7,303 bases of DNA from Pirellulales bacterium. GTDB taxonomy: Bacteria > Planctomycetota > Planctomycetia > Pirellulales > Thermoguttaceae. The first letter of the stretch is position 1. Every line of letters starts with the position of its first letter. This document shows positions 1 through 5,608 of the stretch, piece after piece. The position numbers and the translations under genes are program-made. The stretch lies in assembly GCA_030605745.1 (NCBI GenBank), contig JAUWHT010000436.1, positions 1-7,303 of the forward strand, given 5' to 3'. The notes below the pieces were generated by a model. The model saw only the letters and a program-made list of their open reading frames with translations, searched no databases and was not told the origin of the DNA.

Positions 1-6
1 ATACAG

Positions 7-32
7 AAAAAAGGTGGCAATAAATTGCCACC
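7..32 (-). terminator. Intrinsic terminator of the isomerase gene
   Basis: Read on the minus strand, an 8-bp perfect stem (ggtggcaa pairing with ttgccacc, plus-strand 13-20 and 25-32) with a 4-nt loop is followed directly by six T residues (plus-strand A-run 7-12). It starts 12 nt past the TAG stop of the minus-strand isomerase gene. This is the textbook layout of a Rho-independent terminator. The stem is AT-containing and unlike the GC-rich palindromes in the other gaps. Confidence 0.85.
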
Positions 33-40
33 CCCTCCAC

Positions 41-61
41 CGCCTACTGCCTACCGCCTAC
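41..61. repeat. Three tandem 7-bp repeats over a stop codon
   Basis: Three consecutive heptamers of the form YGCCTAC (cgcctac, tgcctac, cgcctac) lie head to tail. The TAG stop of the minus-strand isomerase gene (plus-strand 44-46) lies inside the first unit. Because 7 is not a multiple of 3, a gain or loss of one unit would change the reading frame at the extreme C-terminus. It may be simple replication slippage with no function. Confidence 0.6.
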
Positions 62-856
62 CAACTCCTCGAACGCCTCCTTGGCGTGTCGAAGCAGGGG
101 GCGATAGTCGGAGGTTTCGATTTCTTCGCCCAGCAGTTCCACGTCATAGTAGCCGTCGTAGCCGGAGGTTTTCAAGGCAGCGACGATCTCTTTCAGTGGG
201 ATGACGCCTTCACCCAGTCGGCAGCGGTTTTGTTCGCCTTCGGGTGGCTGCCGAGCGTCGCCGAGTTGCACAATGGCCACGTGCGGGGCGATCTGGCCGA
301 TCCGCTCGACAATGCCTGGCCGCTGGCCCAGGTGGTAGGTATCCAGCACCATTTTCACCTGCTGGCTGCCGACCGCTTCCAGCAGTGCTAGTATGTCGTC
401 GATGCTGGTCAGGAAGGTCCATTCGGTCGCGCAGCCCGGGTGCATCGGCTCGACCGCCAGCGTCACGCCCAACTCGGCCGCCGTAGGGATCAGCTCGGTC
501 AGGGCACTCTGGATCAGGCGTCGGGCGTGGTTGTAGGTGTGTCCGGCCCGGGCGCCGCTGTAAACTACCAGTGTTGGCGCGCGGAGTTGGGCGGCCGTTC
601 TTAGCGCGTCGGCCGCATCATCCACGCTTTCGCGGTAGCTGCGGCCGTCGCTGCCGGTGAACCCGCCGGCCCACAGCAGGTGCGAAACCTTCAGTCGGTT
701 CTCCGCGAGCAGTTCAAGGGCCTTTTCCAGGCCGCAATCGGACAGCTTTTGCCGCCAGACTCCGATAGCAGGGATTCCTGCGGCGGCGTATTCGGTCACG
801 TCCTTCTCGAACGACCAGCGAAAGGTAGTCGTCTCGTTCATTGACAGCTCAGCCAT
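44..856 (-). CDS. Sugar phosphate isomerase/epimerase, TIM barrel
   Basis: A 270-residue cytosolic protein of the xylose isomerase-like TIM-barrel superfamily (AP endonuclease family 2 fold, PF01261). These are divalent-metal enzymes that isomerise or epimerise sugars, inosose or hydroxypyruvate. Likely metal ligands are visible on successive strands: E136 in LAVEPMHP, D172 and H175 in LDTYHLGQ, and E240 in YYDVELLG. R213 lies in the CRLGEG loop, which often contacts substrate. The usual VHxxD motif reads VQLGD (Q197, D200), so one common His is replaced. The length is normal for the family. The start at 856 is chosen because a strong Shine-Dalgarno lies 9 nt upstream; the next Met (841) lacks one. 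The gene stands alone, divergent from the LptF/G gene. The substrate cannot be read from sequence. The family call is firm and the specific reaction unknown. Confidence 0.88.
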   Translation of the reverse strand: MAELSMNETTTFRWSFEKDVTEYAAAGIPAIGVWRQKLSDCGLEKALELLAENRLKVSHLLWAGGFTGSDGRSYRESVDDAADALRTAAQLRAPTLVVYSGARAGHTYNHARRLIQSALTELIPTAAELGVTLAVEPMHPGCATEWTFLTSIDDILALLEAVGSQQVKMVLDTYHLGQRPGIVERIGQIAPHVAIVQLGDARQPPEGEQNRCRLGEGVIPLKEIVAALKTSGYDGYYDVELLGEEIETSDYRPLLRHAKEAFEELVGGRQ

Positions 857-865
857 CCGTGCCGG

Positions 866-877
866 CTCCTTCCTTCC
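866..877 (-). promoter_or_regulatory. Ribosome binding site of the isomerase gene
   Basis: On the minus strand ggaaggaaggag ends 9 nt before the ATG at 856. This decides the start in favour of residue MAELSM rather than the internal Met five codons later. Confidence 0.7.
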
Positions 878-957
878 ATATCAACTCTAATCCCCAATCC
901 CTTGTTTCCACCTGCATATCGCGTTTCCCACATGCTAGCGTTTACAGTCTGAGTGAG

Positions 958-962
958 AAGGA
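958..962 (+). promoter_or_regulatory. Ribosome binding site for the LptF/G gene
   Basis: AAGGA lies 7 nt upstream of the ATG at 970. No comparable site precedes the alternative ATG at 1045, where the family homology begins. This favours a protein with a 25-residue N-terminal extension, but the family alignment favours the shorter form. Confidence 0.5.
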
Positions 963-969
963 AGATAGT

Positions 970-2232
970 ATGAGGAGTTTTCACGTTCCTGTAAAGGCGA
1001 CTGGTCTTGACCGGTGGCTCGGCTGTGGCGAAACTAGCTGGCTCATGCGCATACTGACCCGATATGTCCTGGTCGAACTGGCCAAGGTATTCCTGATCTC
1101 CCTGACCGGCCTGACGATGTTGATGATCGTTGTGGGTGTGGTCCGGGAAGCGGCCATGCAGGGCCTGCCTATGGCGCAGGTTGTGGGGCTGATCCCCTAT
1201 ATCCTGCCAGACGCGCTGCGGATCGCCGTGCCGGTAACGCTTCTGCTGGCCACCACCAGCGTGTACGCGCGGATGTCCGGGTCCAACGAGGTGGTGGCCG
1301 CCAAGGCACTGGGCATCTCGCCGATGGTGATTCTGTGGCCGACGTTTGTCGCCGCCTTTCTGCTCAGCCTGGTTACCGTCTGGCTGAACGATTTGGCGGT
1401 TTCCTGGGGCCGTAACGGTGCCCGGCGAGTGGTGGTCGAGGCAGTCGAGGAAATCGCCTACAGCATGTTAAAGGCGCACAAAAGCTACAGTTCACAGCAG
1501 TTCGCCATCAACGTCAAACGGGTCGAGGGCCGCAGGTTGCTCAGACCCACACTCTCCATAGAAGCCCGCGAAAATTCGCCCCCAATGACCATCACTGCCG
1601 AAGAGGCCGAATTGCGGTCGGACAAGGAGGCAGGCGTGCTTAAGGTCACGTTGCGCAACGGGACGCTCGACGTAGACGGCCGGGTGACCGTCCGGTTTCC
1701 CGGCGTCTACGAGCAAGAGGTTCCGCTGAGCGATGCCAGCCGGGCCAAGAGTATGTCTAGCCTTCCCTCTTGGCAAGCCCTGCGGATAATCCCCAGAGAG
1801 ATCGTCGAGCAAAAGCAGCACATCCAGCGGTACGAATGCGGGCTGGCGGCCCAAGCCGCCTACCAGATGCTCTGCGGCGATTTCCAGGGTCTCACCAGCC
1901 AGGACTGGGAAGACCGTGCCCAGACCCGCAAAGGCCTCTGGAGTCACCTGTACCGCCTACAGACCGAACCCCACCGCCGCTGGTCAGCCGGCTTCAGTTG
2001 CCTCTGCTTTGCCTGGGTGGGGGCGCCCATGGCCGTCTGGCTGCGCAACCGCGATTTTCTCACCAGCTTCTTCCTCTGCTTTCTGCCGATCCTAGTCGTG
2101 TACTACCCTCTGCTGGCCTACGGAGTGGACGGGGCCAAAAGCGGCACTGTCCCACCGTACGCAGTGTGGGCCGGCAACCTCCTGCTGGCCTGCGTGGGAC
2201 TGTGGCTGCTGAGAAAAGTGATTCGGTATTGA
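970..2232 (+). CDS. LptF/LptG-family lipopolysaccharide export permease
   Basis: A 420-residue inner-membrane permease of the LptF/LptG (YjgP/YjgQ, PF03739) family. With the LptB ATPase, such proteins extract LPS or related lipid from the inner membrane and pass it to the periplasmic bridge. Predicted membrane helices, from the 970 start, are near 38-58, 75-95 and 120-139. A large periplasmic beta-rich domain follows (about 140-335). Three more helices lie near 339-358, 366-385 and 397-416. This matches the family's 3 + jellyroll + 3 plan. Family hallmarks are RMSGSNEVVAAKALGIS (101-117) and the EPHRR segment (333-337) before helix 4. ATG 1045 (MRILTRYVL) is where family proteins normally begin; 970 is preferred because it has a Shine-Dalgarno. 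LptF and LptG are often adjacent genes, but here neither neighbour is a second permease. Family certain; F versus G cannot be decided. Confidence 0.9.
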   Translation: MRSFHVPVKATGLDRWLGCGETSWLMRILTRYVLVELAKVFLISLTGLTMLMIVVGVVREAAMQGLPMAQVVGLIPYILPDALRIAVPVTLLLATTSVYARMSGSNEVVAAKALGISPMVILWPTFVAAFLLSLVTVWLNDLAVSWGRNGARRVVVEAVEEIAYSMLKAHKSYSSQQFAINVKRVEGRRLLRPTLSIEARENSPPMTITAEEAELRSDKEAGVLKVTLRNGTLDVDGRVTVRFPGVYEQEVPLSDASRAKSMSSLPSWQALRIIPREIVEQKQHIQRYECGLAAQAAYQMLCGDFQGLTSQDWEDRAQTRKGLWSHLYRLQTEPHRRWSAGFSCLCFAWVGAPMAVWLRNRDFLTSFFLCFLPILVVYYPLLAYGVDGAKSGTVPPYAVWAGNLLLACVGLWLLRKVIRY

Positions 2233-2238
2233 GCCCCC

Positions 2239-2335
2239 ATAAAGCCGCGACCGGTGGTCGCGCCAACCGGCTGCACGATGCGCGACCACCGGTCGCGGCT
2301 TTATGATGATGCGCGACCACCGGTCGCGGCTTTAT
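2239..2335. repeat. Three-copy palindromic repeat cluster (family A)
   Basis: Three identical 24-bp units fill the gap between two convergent genes: 2239-2262 in one orientation, 2281-2304 and 2312-2335 in the other. Each has a 7-bp perfect stem (cgcgacc/ggtcgcg) around a 3-nt loop, plus an A/T-rich tail (gctttat). Copies 1 and 2 form a perfect 24-bp inverted repeat with an 18-nt spacer and tails pointing outward. Copies 2 and 3 are direct repeats with a 31-bp period, and their identity extends four bases upstream (gatg). The geometry is that of REP/BIME elements. Because the hairpins end in a short T-rich tail on both strands, the cluster may also act as a bidirectional terminator for the LptF/G and TraB-like genes. 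No mobility gene is in the window. Confidence 0.85.
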
Positions 2336-3216
2336 TGTGCCTTCAGATTCCACACGACCAGCCAGCGGGCGCTGACCGGCGCCAGACCGAACTCGTTGCG
2401 GAGCCGCTTGAGCATGTCGGGCATGTGTGCGGCCCCGTAGAAGATGGCGATCTTCTGCTTGCCCGACGCAATCTGCTTGCGCAATTCTCTCATTGCAACC
2501 TTGTTCCGCTCGCTGATGATTGTCGAGCCGTCGGGGCCGTCGATTGCCATCAGCGACCCCTGCATGTCGGTGAACTGTTCGGCCATGATCCGCTTCAGCG
2601 CCAGGGCCCGGTTCTTGTCGAACAGTGCTAGGAGGAACCGAACATCCGTTGCCTTGCCCGCTTGCTGCCGAGCAAGCGCATAGCCCATCATTCGCAAGAA
2701 CATACTGAAGACGCTTTCGCCTTTGCGGTGCATCGAGTCGGCGAATTGCTCGGGCGACATGTCGGCGTGTACCATGTTTTCTCGTCTGTAGTCGATCTCG
2801 CTGAGCTGGAACTCCAAATCAAGCATGTCCTTGATGCCGATTTGCAGCATGGACACGCCGCTGCGCGGAGTGCCACCGCCCTTGGGAACCTTGGTTCCCA
2901 CCGGAGCAACCAACTCGTAGAGGACTACGTCGTACTTGCCGAACTCGCGGTTGAGCTGCTGGTAGTAGCTCCTATCGGCCACGTGCACTGCGGCCACCAG
3001 ATCGACGATGGGAACCTTCTTGGCGCGATCGACCGGCATGCAACGGATAATCGCCGCCTCCAACACCAGTGGGGTCTTGTCCTTCTCCCGGACCAGGCGT
3101 AAGTATCGGACTTCCTTTAGCCTGCTCTTCGGCGGCTTGCCCGGTTCACCCGCTAAGGCAATACTTGCGGCAATACTTATTGCCACGAGTGGCAATAAGT
3201 TCAGAAGGCGCAACAT
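2332..3216 (-). CDS. Exported TraB/GumN-like protein
   Basis: A 294-residue protein resembling the TraB/GumN/PrgY superfamily (PF01963-like, related to Tiki-type metalloproteases). An N-terminal signal peptide (hydrophobic stretch about 4-21, likely cleavage after ALAG) predicts export. The two paired family motifs are visible: LVAAVHVAD (H78) followed by an acidic residue in VVLYELV (E101), and FYGAAHMPDM (G261, H264). A conserved-type ISERNK segment (236-238 = E, R, N) lies between. In eukaryotic Tiki proteins the two GxxH-like motifs bind metal; activity here is inference. The start at 3216 was chosen because it begins a proper signal peptide. The frame stays open upstream to 3447 but has no better start, and no clear Shine-Dalgarno precedes 3216 or 3243. 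The TAA stop is made by the tail of a family A repeat. Confidence 0.72.
   Translation of the reverse strand: MLRLLNLLPLVAISIAASIALAGEPGKPPKSRLKEVRYLRLVREKDKTPLVLEAAIIRCMPVDRAKKVPIVDLVAAVHVADRSYYQQLNREFGKYDVVLYELVAPVGTKVPKGGGTPRSGVSMLQIGIKDMLDLEFQLSEIDYRRENMVHADMSPEQFADSMHRKGESVFSMFLRMMGYALARQQAGKATDVRFLLALFDKNRALALKRIMAEQFTDMQGSLMAIDGPDGSTIISERNKVAMRELRKQIASGKQKIAIFYGAAHMPDMLKRLRNEFGLAPVSARWLVVWNLKAQ
3175..3200. other. 26-bp palindrome in the signal-peptide codons
   Basis: acttattgccac (3175-3186) and gtggcaataagt (3189-3200) are perfect 12-bp inverted arms separated by 2 bp. It begins 16 nt inside the TraB-like coding sequence, within signal-peptide codons. In the mRNA it would give an 11-bp hairpin close to the start codon, able to affect translation. 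A 10-mer of the arm (gtggcaataa) recurs in the terminator at 13-32. Confidence 0.5.
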
Positions 3217-3239
3217 GGCTGACACGATCTTGCGACAAC

Positions 3240-3280
3240 ACATGTGGCATAACACCGTATTGCCCGGGTACACCACATGT
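3240..3280. repeat. Inverted repeat upstream of the TraB-like gene
   Basis: acatgtgg (3240-3247) and ccacatgt (3273-3280) are perfect 8-bp arms with a 25-bp spacer, ending 24 bp upstream of the chosen ATG. It could be an operator or a leader hairpin. Arms this short can arise by chance. Confidence 0.35.
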
Positions 3281-3394
3281 TTCTTGGGTGCTTGACGTGG
3301 CATACCGAAAGCAGGTTTGCAGTCCATTGCGAGCGACGGACAATTTTTAACGAAGTGGTCTTGCAAAGGTCGAAACTTGAAGCATACTAAAGAT

Positions 3395-3466
3395 GTCTGC
3401 CAGGGTGCAAGCCCTGATAGATCGGCCTCCTCAGGTTCCTGCCCCACCTGTGGAGGCCAACTTTTT
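3395..3466 (+). ncRNA. Candidate small RNA, two hairpins and a T-run
   Basis: The plus strand has a 6-bp hairpin closed by a GCAA (GNRA-type) tetraloop at 3401-3416. An 8-nt-separated 12-bp hairpin follows and runs straight into a T-run. No plus-strand gene lies upstream that would need this terminator. A weak promoter-like pair, TTGCAA (3361-3366) and CATACT (3383-3388) with 16-bp spacing, would place the start near 3395, giving an RNA of about 70 nt. It matches no RNA family I can recognise. The whole call is inference from structure, and the -10 box is poor. Confidence 0.28.
3424..3466 (+). terminator. Terminator-like hairpin with T-run
   Basis: The outer stem ggcctcc/ggaggcc (3424-3430, 3452-3458) is stacked across one T-T mismatch on an inner stem caggt/acctg (3432-3436, 3446-3450) around a 9-nt loop. 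A run of five T (3462-3466) follows three bases later. The T-run is only on the plus strand, so termination would act on plus-strand transcripts. This is opposite to both flanking genes. Confidence 0.5.
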
Positions 3467-3495
3467 GCGCCGTTGCGGCCGGCACTCTTCGTCCC

Positions 3496-3511
3496 GCCGC
3501 CGGGCTTGCCC
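3496..3511 (+). repeat. Half copy of repeat family B
   Basis: gccgccgggcttgccc is identical over 16 bases to part of each arm of the 6409-6492 inverted repeat. The match breaks exactly before the second half of the palindrome. It may be a decayed remnant; given the high GC content, chance similarity is possible. Confidence 0.4.
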
Positions 3512-3574
3512 CAATATCAGGGAATGACACCAACTTTATGAATAATTCAGGTTAAACGATCCGAAGCCGTGTGT

Positions 3575-4624
3575 TCAGGCCGCGTCGCGCGCGATGGTGG
3601 GCTGACCGGTTTGCGTTTGTCGGGCTTGCCAGGTTTCGGTCCACACGCAGCCAGCCCAGGAAAAGCCAACGCCGAAACCTATAAGTAGCGACTGTTTGCC
3701 TGGCCGAAGCTGGCCGGAATTGCGCAGGTCGCACATCAGCAGCGGGAGCGTCGAGGAAACCGTGTTGCCGTAGTCTCGAAGCGCCGTCGGCAGCCGCTGC
3801 TGGTCCAGTTCCAGCCGGCTGCGAAGGTGATCCAGCATGAATGACGTTGCCTGGTGCATCAGGTACAGGTCCACCTGATCGCGACTCCATCGGGCGTGGC
3901 GAAGCAGCCGATCCACCAGTGGAGGGACCACTTCCAGGGTGAACTTGACCAGTTCCGGGCCGTCCATGAATAGGCTGCTGGGCCATCGTTTTCGCTTTCG
4001 CGGCTTAATGGCGTGTTCCTTGGGCCGTGCCCCGCCCTCGGCAACCATCAGGGTATCGGCTCCCCGGCCGTCGGTGCCGAAGATAAAGCTGCCCAGGGAA
4101 GGCTCGGCGGCGGCTTCGATCAGCGTGGCAGCCGCACCGTCGCCGAAGATGGTCCGCAAAGCCCGATCGCTCGGGTCGATGTACTTCGAGTAGGTCTCGG
4201 CCGTGATAAGCAGCACCCGCCGCGCGGCCCCGCTTCGGATCAAGCCGTCGGCCAGCGACAGTCCGTACACAAAGCCCGAGCAACCCAGATTGAAATCCAA
4301 GGCCCCAATCGAGGTCGGCAGGCCCAGCCGGTCCTGGATCAGACAGGCGGTCGTCGGCAGTGGGTAATCGGGTGTCTGCGTGCAGAACAGCAGGAAGTCG
4401 ATGCTGCGGCGATCGATGTCATGCTCGGCAAACAGCCGCTCGGCCGCGGCCACGCCCAGGTCGGAAGCACACTGGTCGGCTGCCGCGATGTGCCGGGCAC
4501 GGATGCCCGTCTTCGCGTAGATCAACTCCATGTTCCACCTGGGGAACTCGGCCTCGAGAAGCTCATTGTCCTCGACCGTTTCCGGCAGGTAGATCGCAAT
4601 CGGGCCAACCGATCCGAATTCCAT
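3575..4624 (-). CDS. Ketoacyl-ACP synthase III-like (FabH-type) enzyme
   Basis: A 349-residue thiolase-fold condensing enzyme of the KAS III class. Numbered from the ATG at 4624, the catalytic triad is complete: C115 in NLGCSGFVYGL, H257 in LYLMHQATS and N287 in YGNTVSSTLP. The C-terminal glycine loop GFGVGFSWAG is also present. KAS III enzymes condense an acyl-CoA with malonyl-ACP or a similar donor in the cytosol. The protein is longer than typical FabH (about 310-330 residues), with a basic insert near 207-214 (KPRKRKRW) and an extra tail of about 20 residues. The GNTVSST version of the Asn motif differs from the GNTSAAS usual in housekeeping FabH. A specialised secondary or envelope-lipid role is therefore plausible but unproven. 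The start at 4624 has an AGGAG six nt upstream; an upstream TTG at 4642 would bury that site. No other fatty-acid synthesis genes are adjacent. Confidence 0.87.
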   Translation of the reverse strand: MEFGSVGPIAIYLPETVEDNELLEAEFPRWNMELIYAKTGIRARHIAAADQCASDLGVAAAERLFAEHDIDRRSIDFLLFCTQTPDYPLPTTACLIQDRLGLPTSIGALDFNLGCSGFVYGLSLADGLIRSGAARRVLLITAETYSKYIDPSDRALRTIFGDGAAATLIEAAAEPSLGSFIFGTDGRGADTLMVAEGGARPKEHAIKPRKRKRWPSSLFMDGPELVKFTLEVVPPLVDRLLRHARWSRDQVDLYLMHQATSFMLDHLRSRLELDQQRLPTALRDYGNTVSSTLPLLMCDLRNSGQLRPGKQSLLIGFGVGFSWAGCVWTETWQARQTQTGQPTIARDAA

Positions 4625-4630
4625 TGCCTG

Positions 4631-4635
4631 CTCCT
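4631..4635 (-). promoter_or_regulatory. Ribosome binding site of the KAS III-like gene
   Basis: AGGAG on the minus strand, six nt before the ATG at 4624. It fixes the start at MEFGSVGP and argues against the in-frame TTG six codons upstream. Confidence 0.7.
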
Positions 4636-4675
4636 GCAGCAAGGGCCAGCGCGCACCGGCACCAGCGAGGGCAAG

Positions 4676-4705
4676 AGGCTACCAAAGTCGGTCGGGGAAC
4701 GTCAA
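4676..4705 (-). promoter_or_regulatory. Possible promoter of the KAS III-like gene
   Basis: On the minus strand a TTGACG (plus-strand 4700-4705) matches the sigma-70 -35 consensus at five of six bases. It is followed after 18 bp by TAGCCT (4676-4681), a poor -10 box. The distance to the gene start is about 50 bp. Weak evidence on its own. Confidence 0.25.
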
Positions 4706-4718
4706 TCGCAGTTTGAGC

Positions 4719-4738
4719 ATAAAGCCGCGACCGGTGGC
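4719..4738 (+). repeat. Broken fourth copy of repeat family A
   Basis: The first 19 bases (tail ataaagc plus left stem and loop) match copy 1 at 2239 exactly. The right stem is degraded (ggcccga instead of ggtcgcg), so the hairpin cannot form fully. It lies between the candidate promoters of two divergent genes, unlike the full copies, which sit at gene ends. Confidence 0.7.
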
Positions 4739-4748
4739 CCGACTGCCC

Positions 4749-4777
4749 TTGACGCCAAAACGTGGCTCCCCTAATCT
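4749..4777 (+). promoter_or_regulatory. Possible promoter of the phosphatase-peptidase operon
   Basis: TTGACG (4749-4754) lies 17 bp before TAATCT (4772-4777), the ideal sigma-70 spacing. The -35 matches at five of six bases; the -10 is weak. A start near 4784 would give a leader of about 18 nt, and no Shine-Dalgarno is visible before the ATG at 4802. Confidence 0.35.
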
Positions 4778-4801
4778 CCCGCCGTCTTCCTGGCCGATGA
4801 T

Positions 4802-5608
4802 ATGTCATCACTGCTATCACAAACGTTCTGTGACATCCACTGCCACTTGCTTCCCGGGGTTGACGACGGCGCGGTCAGTTGGGAGGAAACGCTGGCCATG
4901 GCCCGGCTGGCCGTGGCAGACGGGATTTCGACGGTTGTGGTAACTCCGCACCAGTTTGGCGGCTGTGCGGAGAACCACGGCGAGTTGATCCGCGCCCAAA
5001 CCACCCGGCTGCAGCAGTTCTTGCTCCAGCAGGAAGTCCCGCTACGGGTGCTGCCGGGGGCCGAAGTGCGGATCGAGCCCGACCTGGTACGCAAACTACA
5101 GAGCGGCCAATTGCTCACCCTGGCCGATCGACGCCGGCACGTGCTGTTGGAATTGCCCAGCGAAATCTACCTCCCACTGGATCGACTGGTGTACCAGCTT
5201 GGCGCGGTGGGAATGGTGGGCATCCTGGCCCATCCAGAGCGGAACCTGGGAATCGTCCGGCAACCCCGCGTGCTGGAACCCCTGATCGAGGCCGGCTGCC
5301 TGCTGCAGGTGACCGCGGGGTCGTTGATCGGAGCGTTTGGGCCGGAGGTGCAGGAGCTTACGCAGCGGCTCGTCCGGCAGCAGCTTGTCCACTTCGTCGC
5401 CACCGATGCGCACGGCACGAAATCGCGTCGGCCCCTGCTCCGCCGAGCCTTCGATTGCGTGGCCCGGTTGGCTGGGGAGGCGACGGCCGTCGATCTGTGC
5501 TGCCGCAACCCGGCCTTGGTCGCCGCCGGGAAATCGGTGACGCTGCCACGCCGAAGACCCACAAAAGAGCAGCCGGCCGGTTGGTTCCGATGGAGCAAAG
5601 CAGGCTGA
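4802..5608 (+). CDS. cpsB: CpsB/YwqE-type PHP tyrosine-protein phosphatase
   Basis: A 268-residue cytosolic protein of the polymerase-and-histidinol-phosphatase (PHP) superfamily, matching the CpsB/Wzb-like/YwqE manganese-dependent phosphotyrosine phosphatases. These dephosphorylate bacterial tyrosine kinases and so control capsule or exopolysaccharide synthesis. The metal-binding set is complete: H13 and H15 in DIHCHLLPGVDDG, H50 in VVTPH, E88 in LPGAEVR, H144 in ILAHPER, and D202 and H204 in VATDAHG. The length is close to family norms (about 250), with a basic C-terminal tail (RRRPTK, from residue 250). No Shine-Dalgarno is visible, but the start is supported by the motif lying only ten residues in. 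No partner kinase or polysaccharide polymerase is in the window, so the substrate is unknown. Its stop overlaps the start of the peptidase gene. Confidence 0.9.
   Translation: MSSLLSQTFCDIHCHLLPGVDDGAVSWEETLAMARLAVADGISTVVVTPHQFGGCAENHGELIRAQTTRLQQFLLQQEVPLRVLPGAEVRIEPDLVRKLQSGQLLTLADRRRHVLLELPSEIYLPLDRLVYQLGAVGMVGILAHPERNLGIVRQPRVLEPLIEAGCLLQVTAGSLIGAFGPEVQELTQRLVRQQLVHFVATDAHGTKSRRPLLRRAFDCVARLAGEATAVDLCCRNPALVAAGKSVTLPRRRPTKEQPAGWFRWSKAG

Larger units (their letters stand above)
3217..3574. other. 358-bp gene-free gap upstream of the TraB-like gene
   Basis: No convincing coding sequence was found between the TraB-like and ketoacyl synthase genes, both on the minus strand. The gap holds an 8-bp inverted repeat (3240-3280), two plus-strand hairpins ending in a T-run (3401-3466), and a half copy of repeat family B (3496-3511). 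A promoter for the TraB-like gene should lie here, but no convincing -35/-10 pair is visible on the minus strand. Confidence 0.6.

Noticed and set aside
841..969. Start of the LptF/G gene at 841
   Set aside because: It would overlap the divergent isomerase gene and add 43 residues with no family similarity; no ribosome site was seen.
1492..1947. Minus-strand open frame of 151 codons inside the LptF/G gene
   Set aside because: It is opposite the periplasmic domain of a clear family member, and no ribosome site or motif was seen.
2281..2335. CRISPR-like direct repeats with a short spacer
   Set aside because: Only two direct copies, a 7-bp spacer and a third inverted copy. No cas genes; the units are palindromic REP-like elements.
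3217..3447. In-frame upstream extension of the TraB-like gene (77 more residues)
   Set aside because: It would bury the signal peptide and translate through the hairpins at 3424-3458. No ribosome site supports it.
3424..3458. tRNA-like acceptor pairing (ggcctcc with ggaggcc)
   Set aside because: Only 35 nt long, no anticodon arm or T-loop consensus. It is better read as a terminator hairpin.
4625..4642. Upstream TTG start for the KAS III-like gene
   Set aside because: The ribosome site AGGAG lies between it and the ATG at 4624, so the ATG is the natural start.
4879..5607. Long open frame upstream of the DUF1570 gene
   Set aside because: It overlaps the well-supported PHP phosphatase in another frame. 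Its translation is Arg/Gly/Pro-rich with no motifs, typical of a GC-rich shadow frame.
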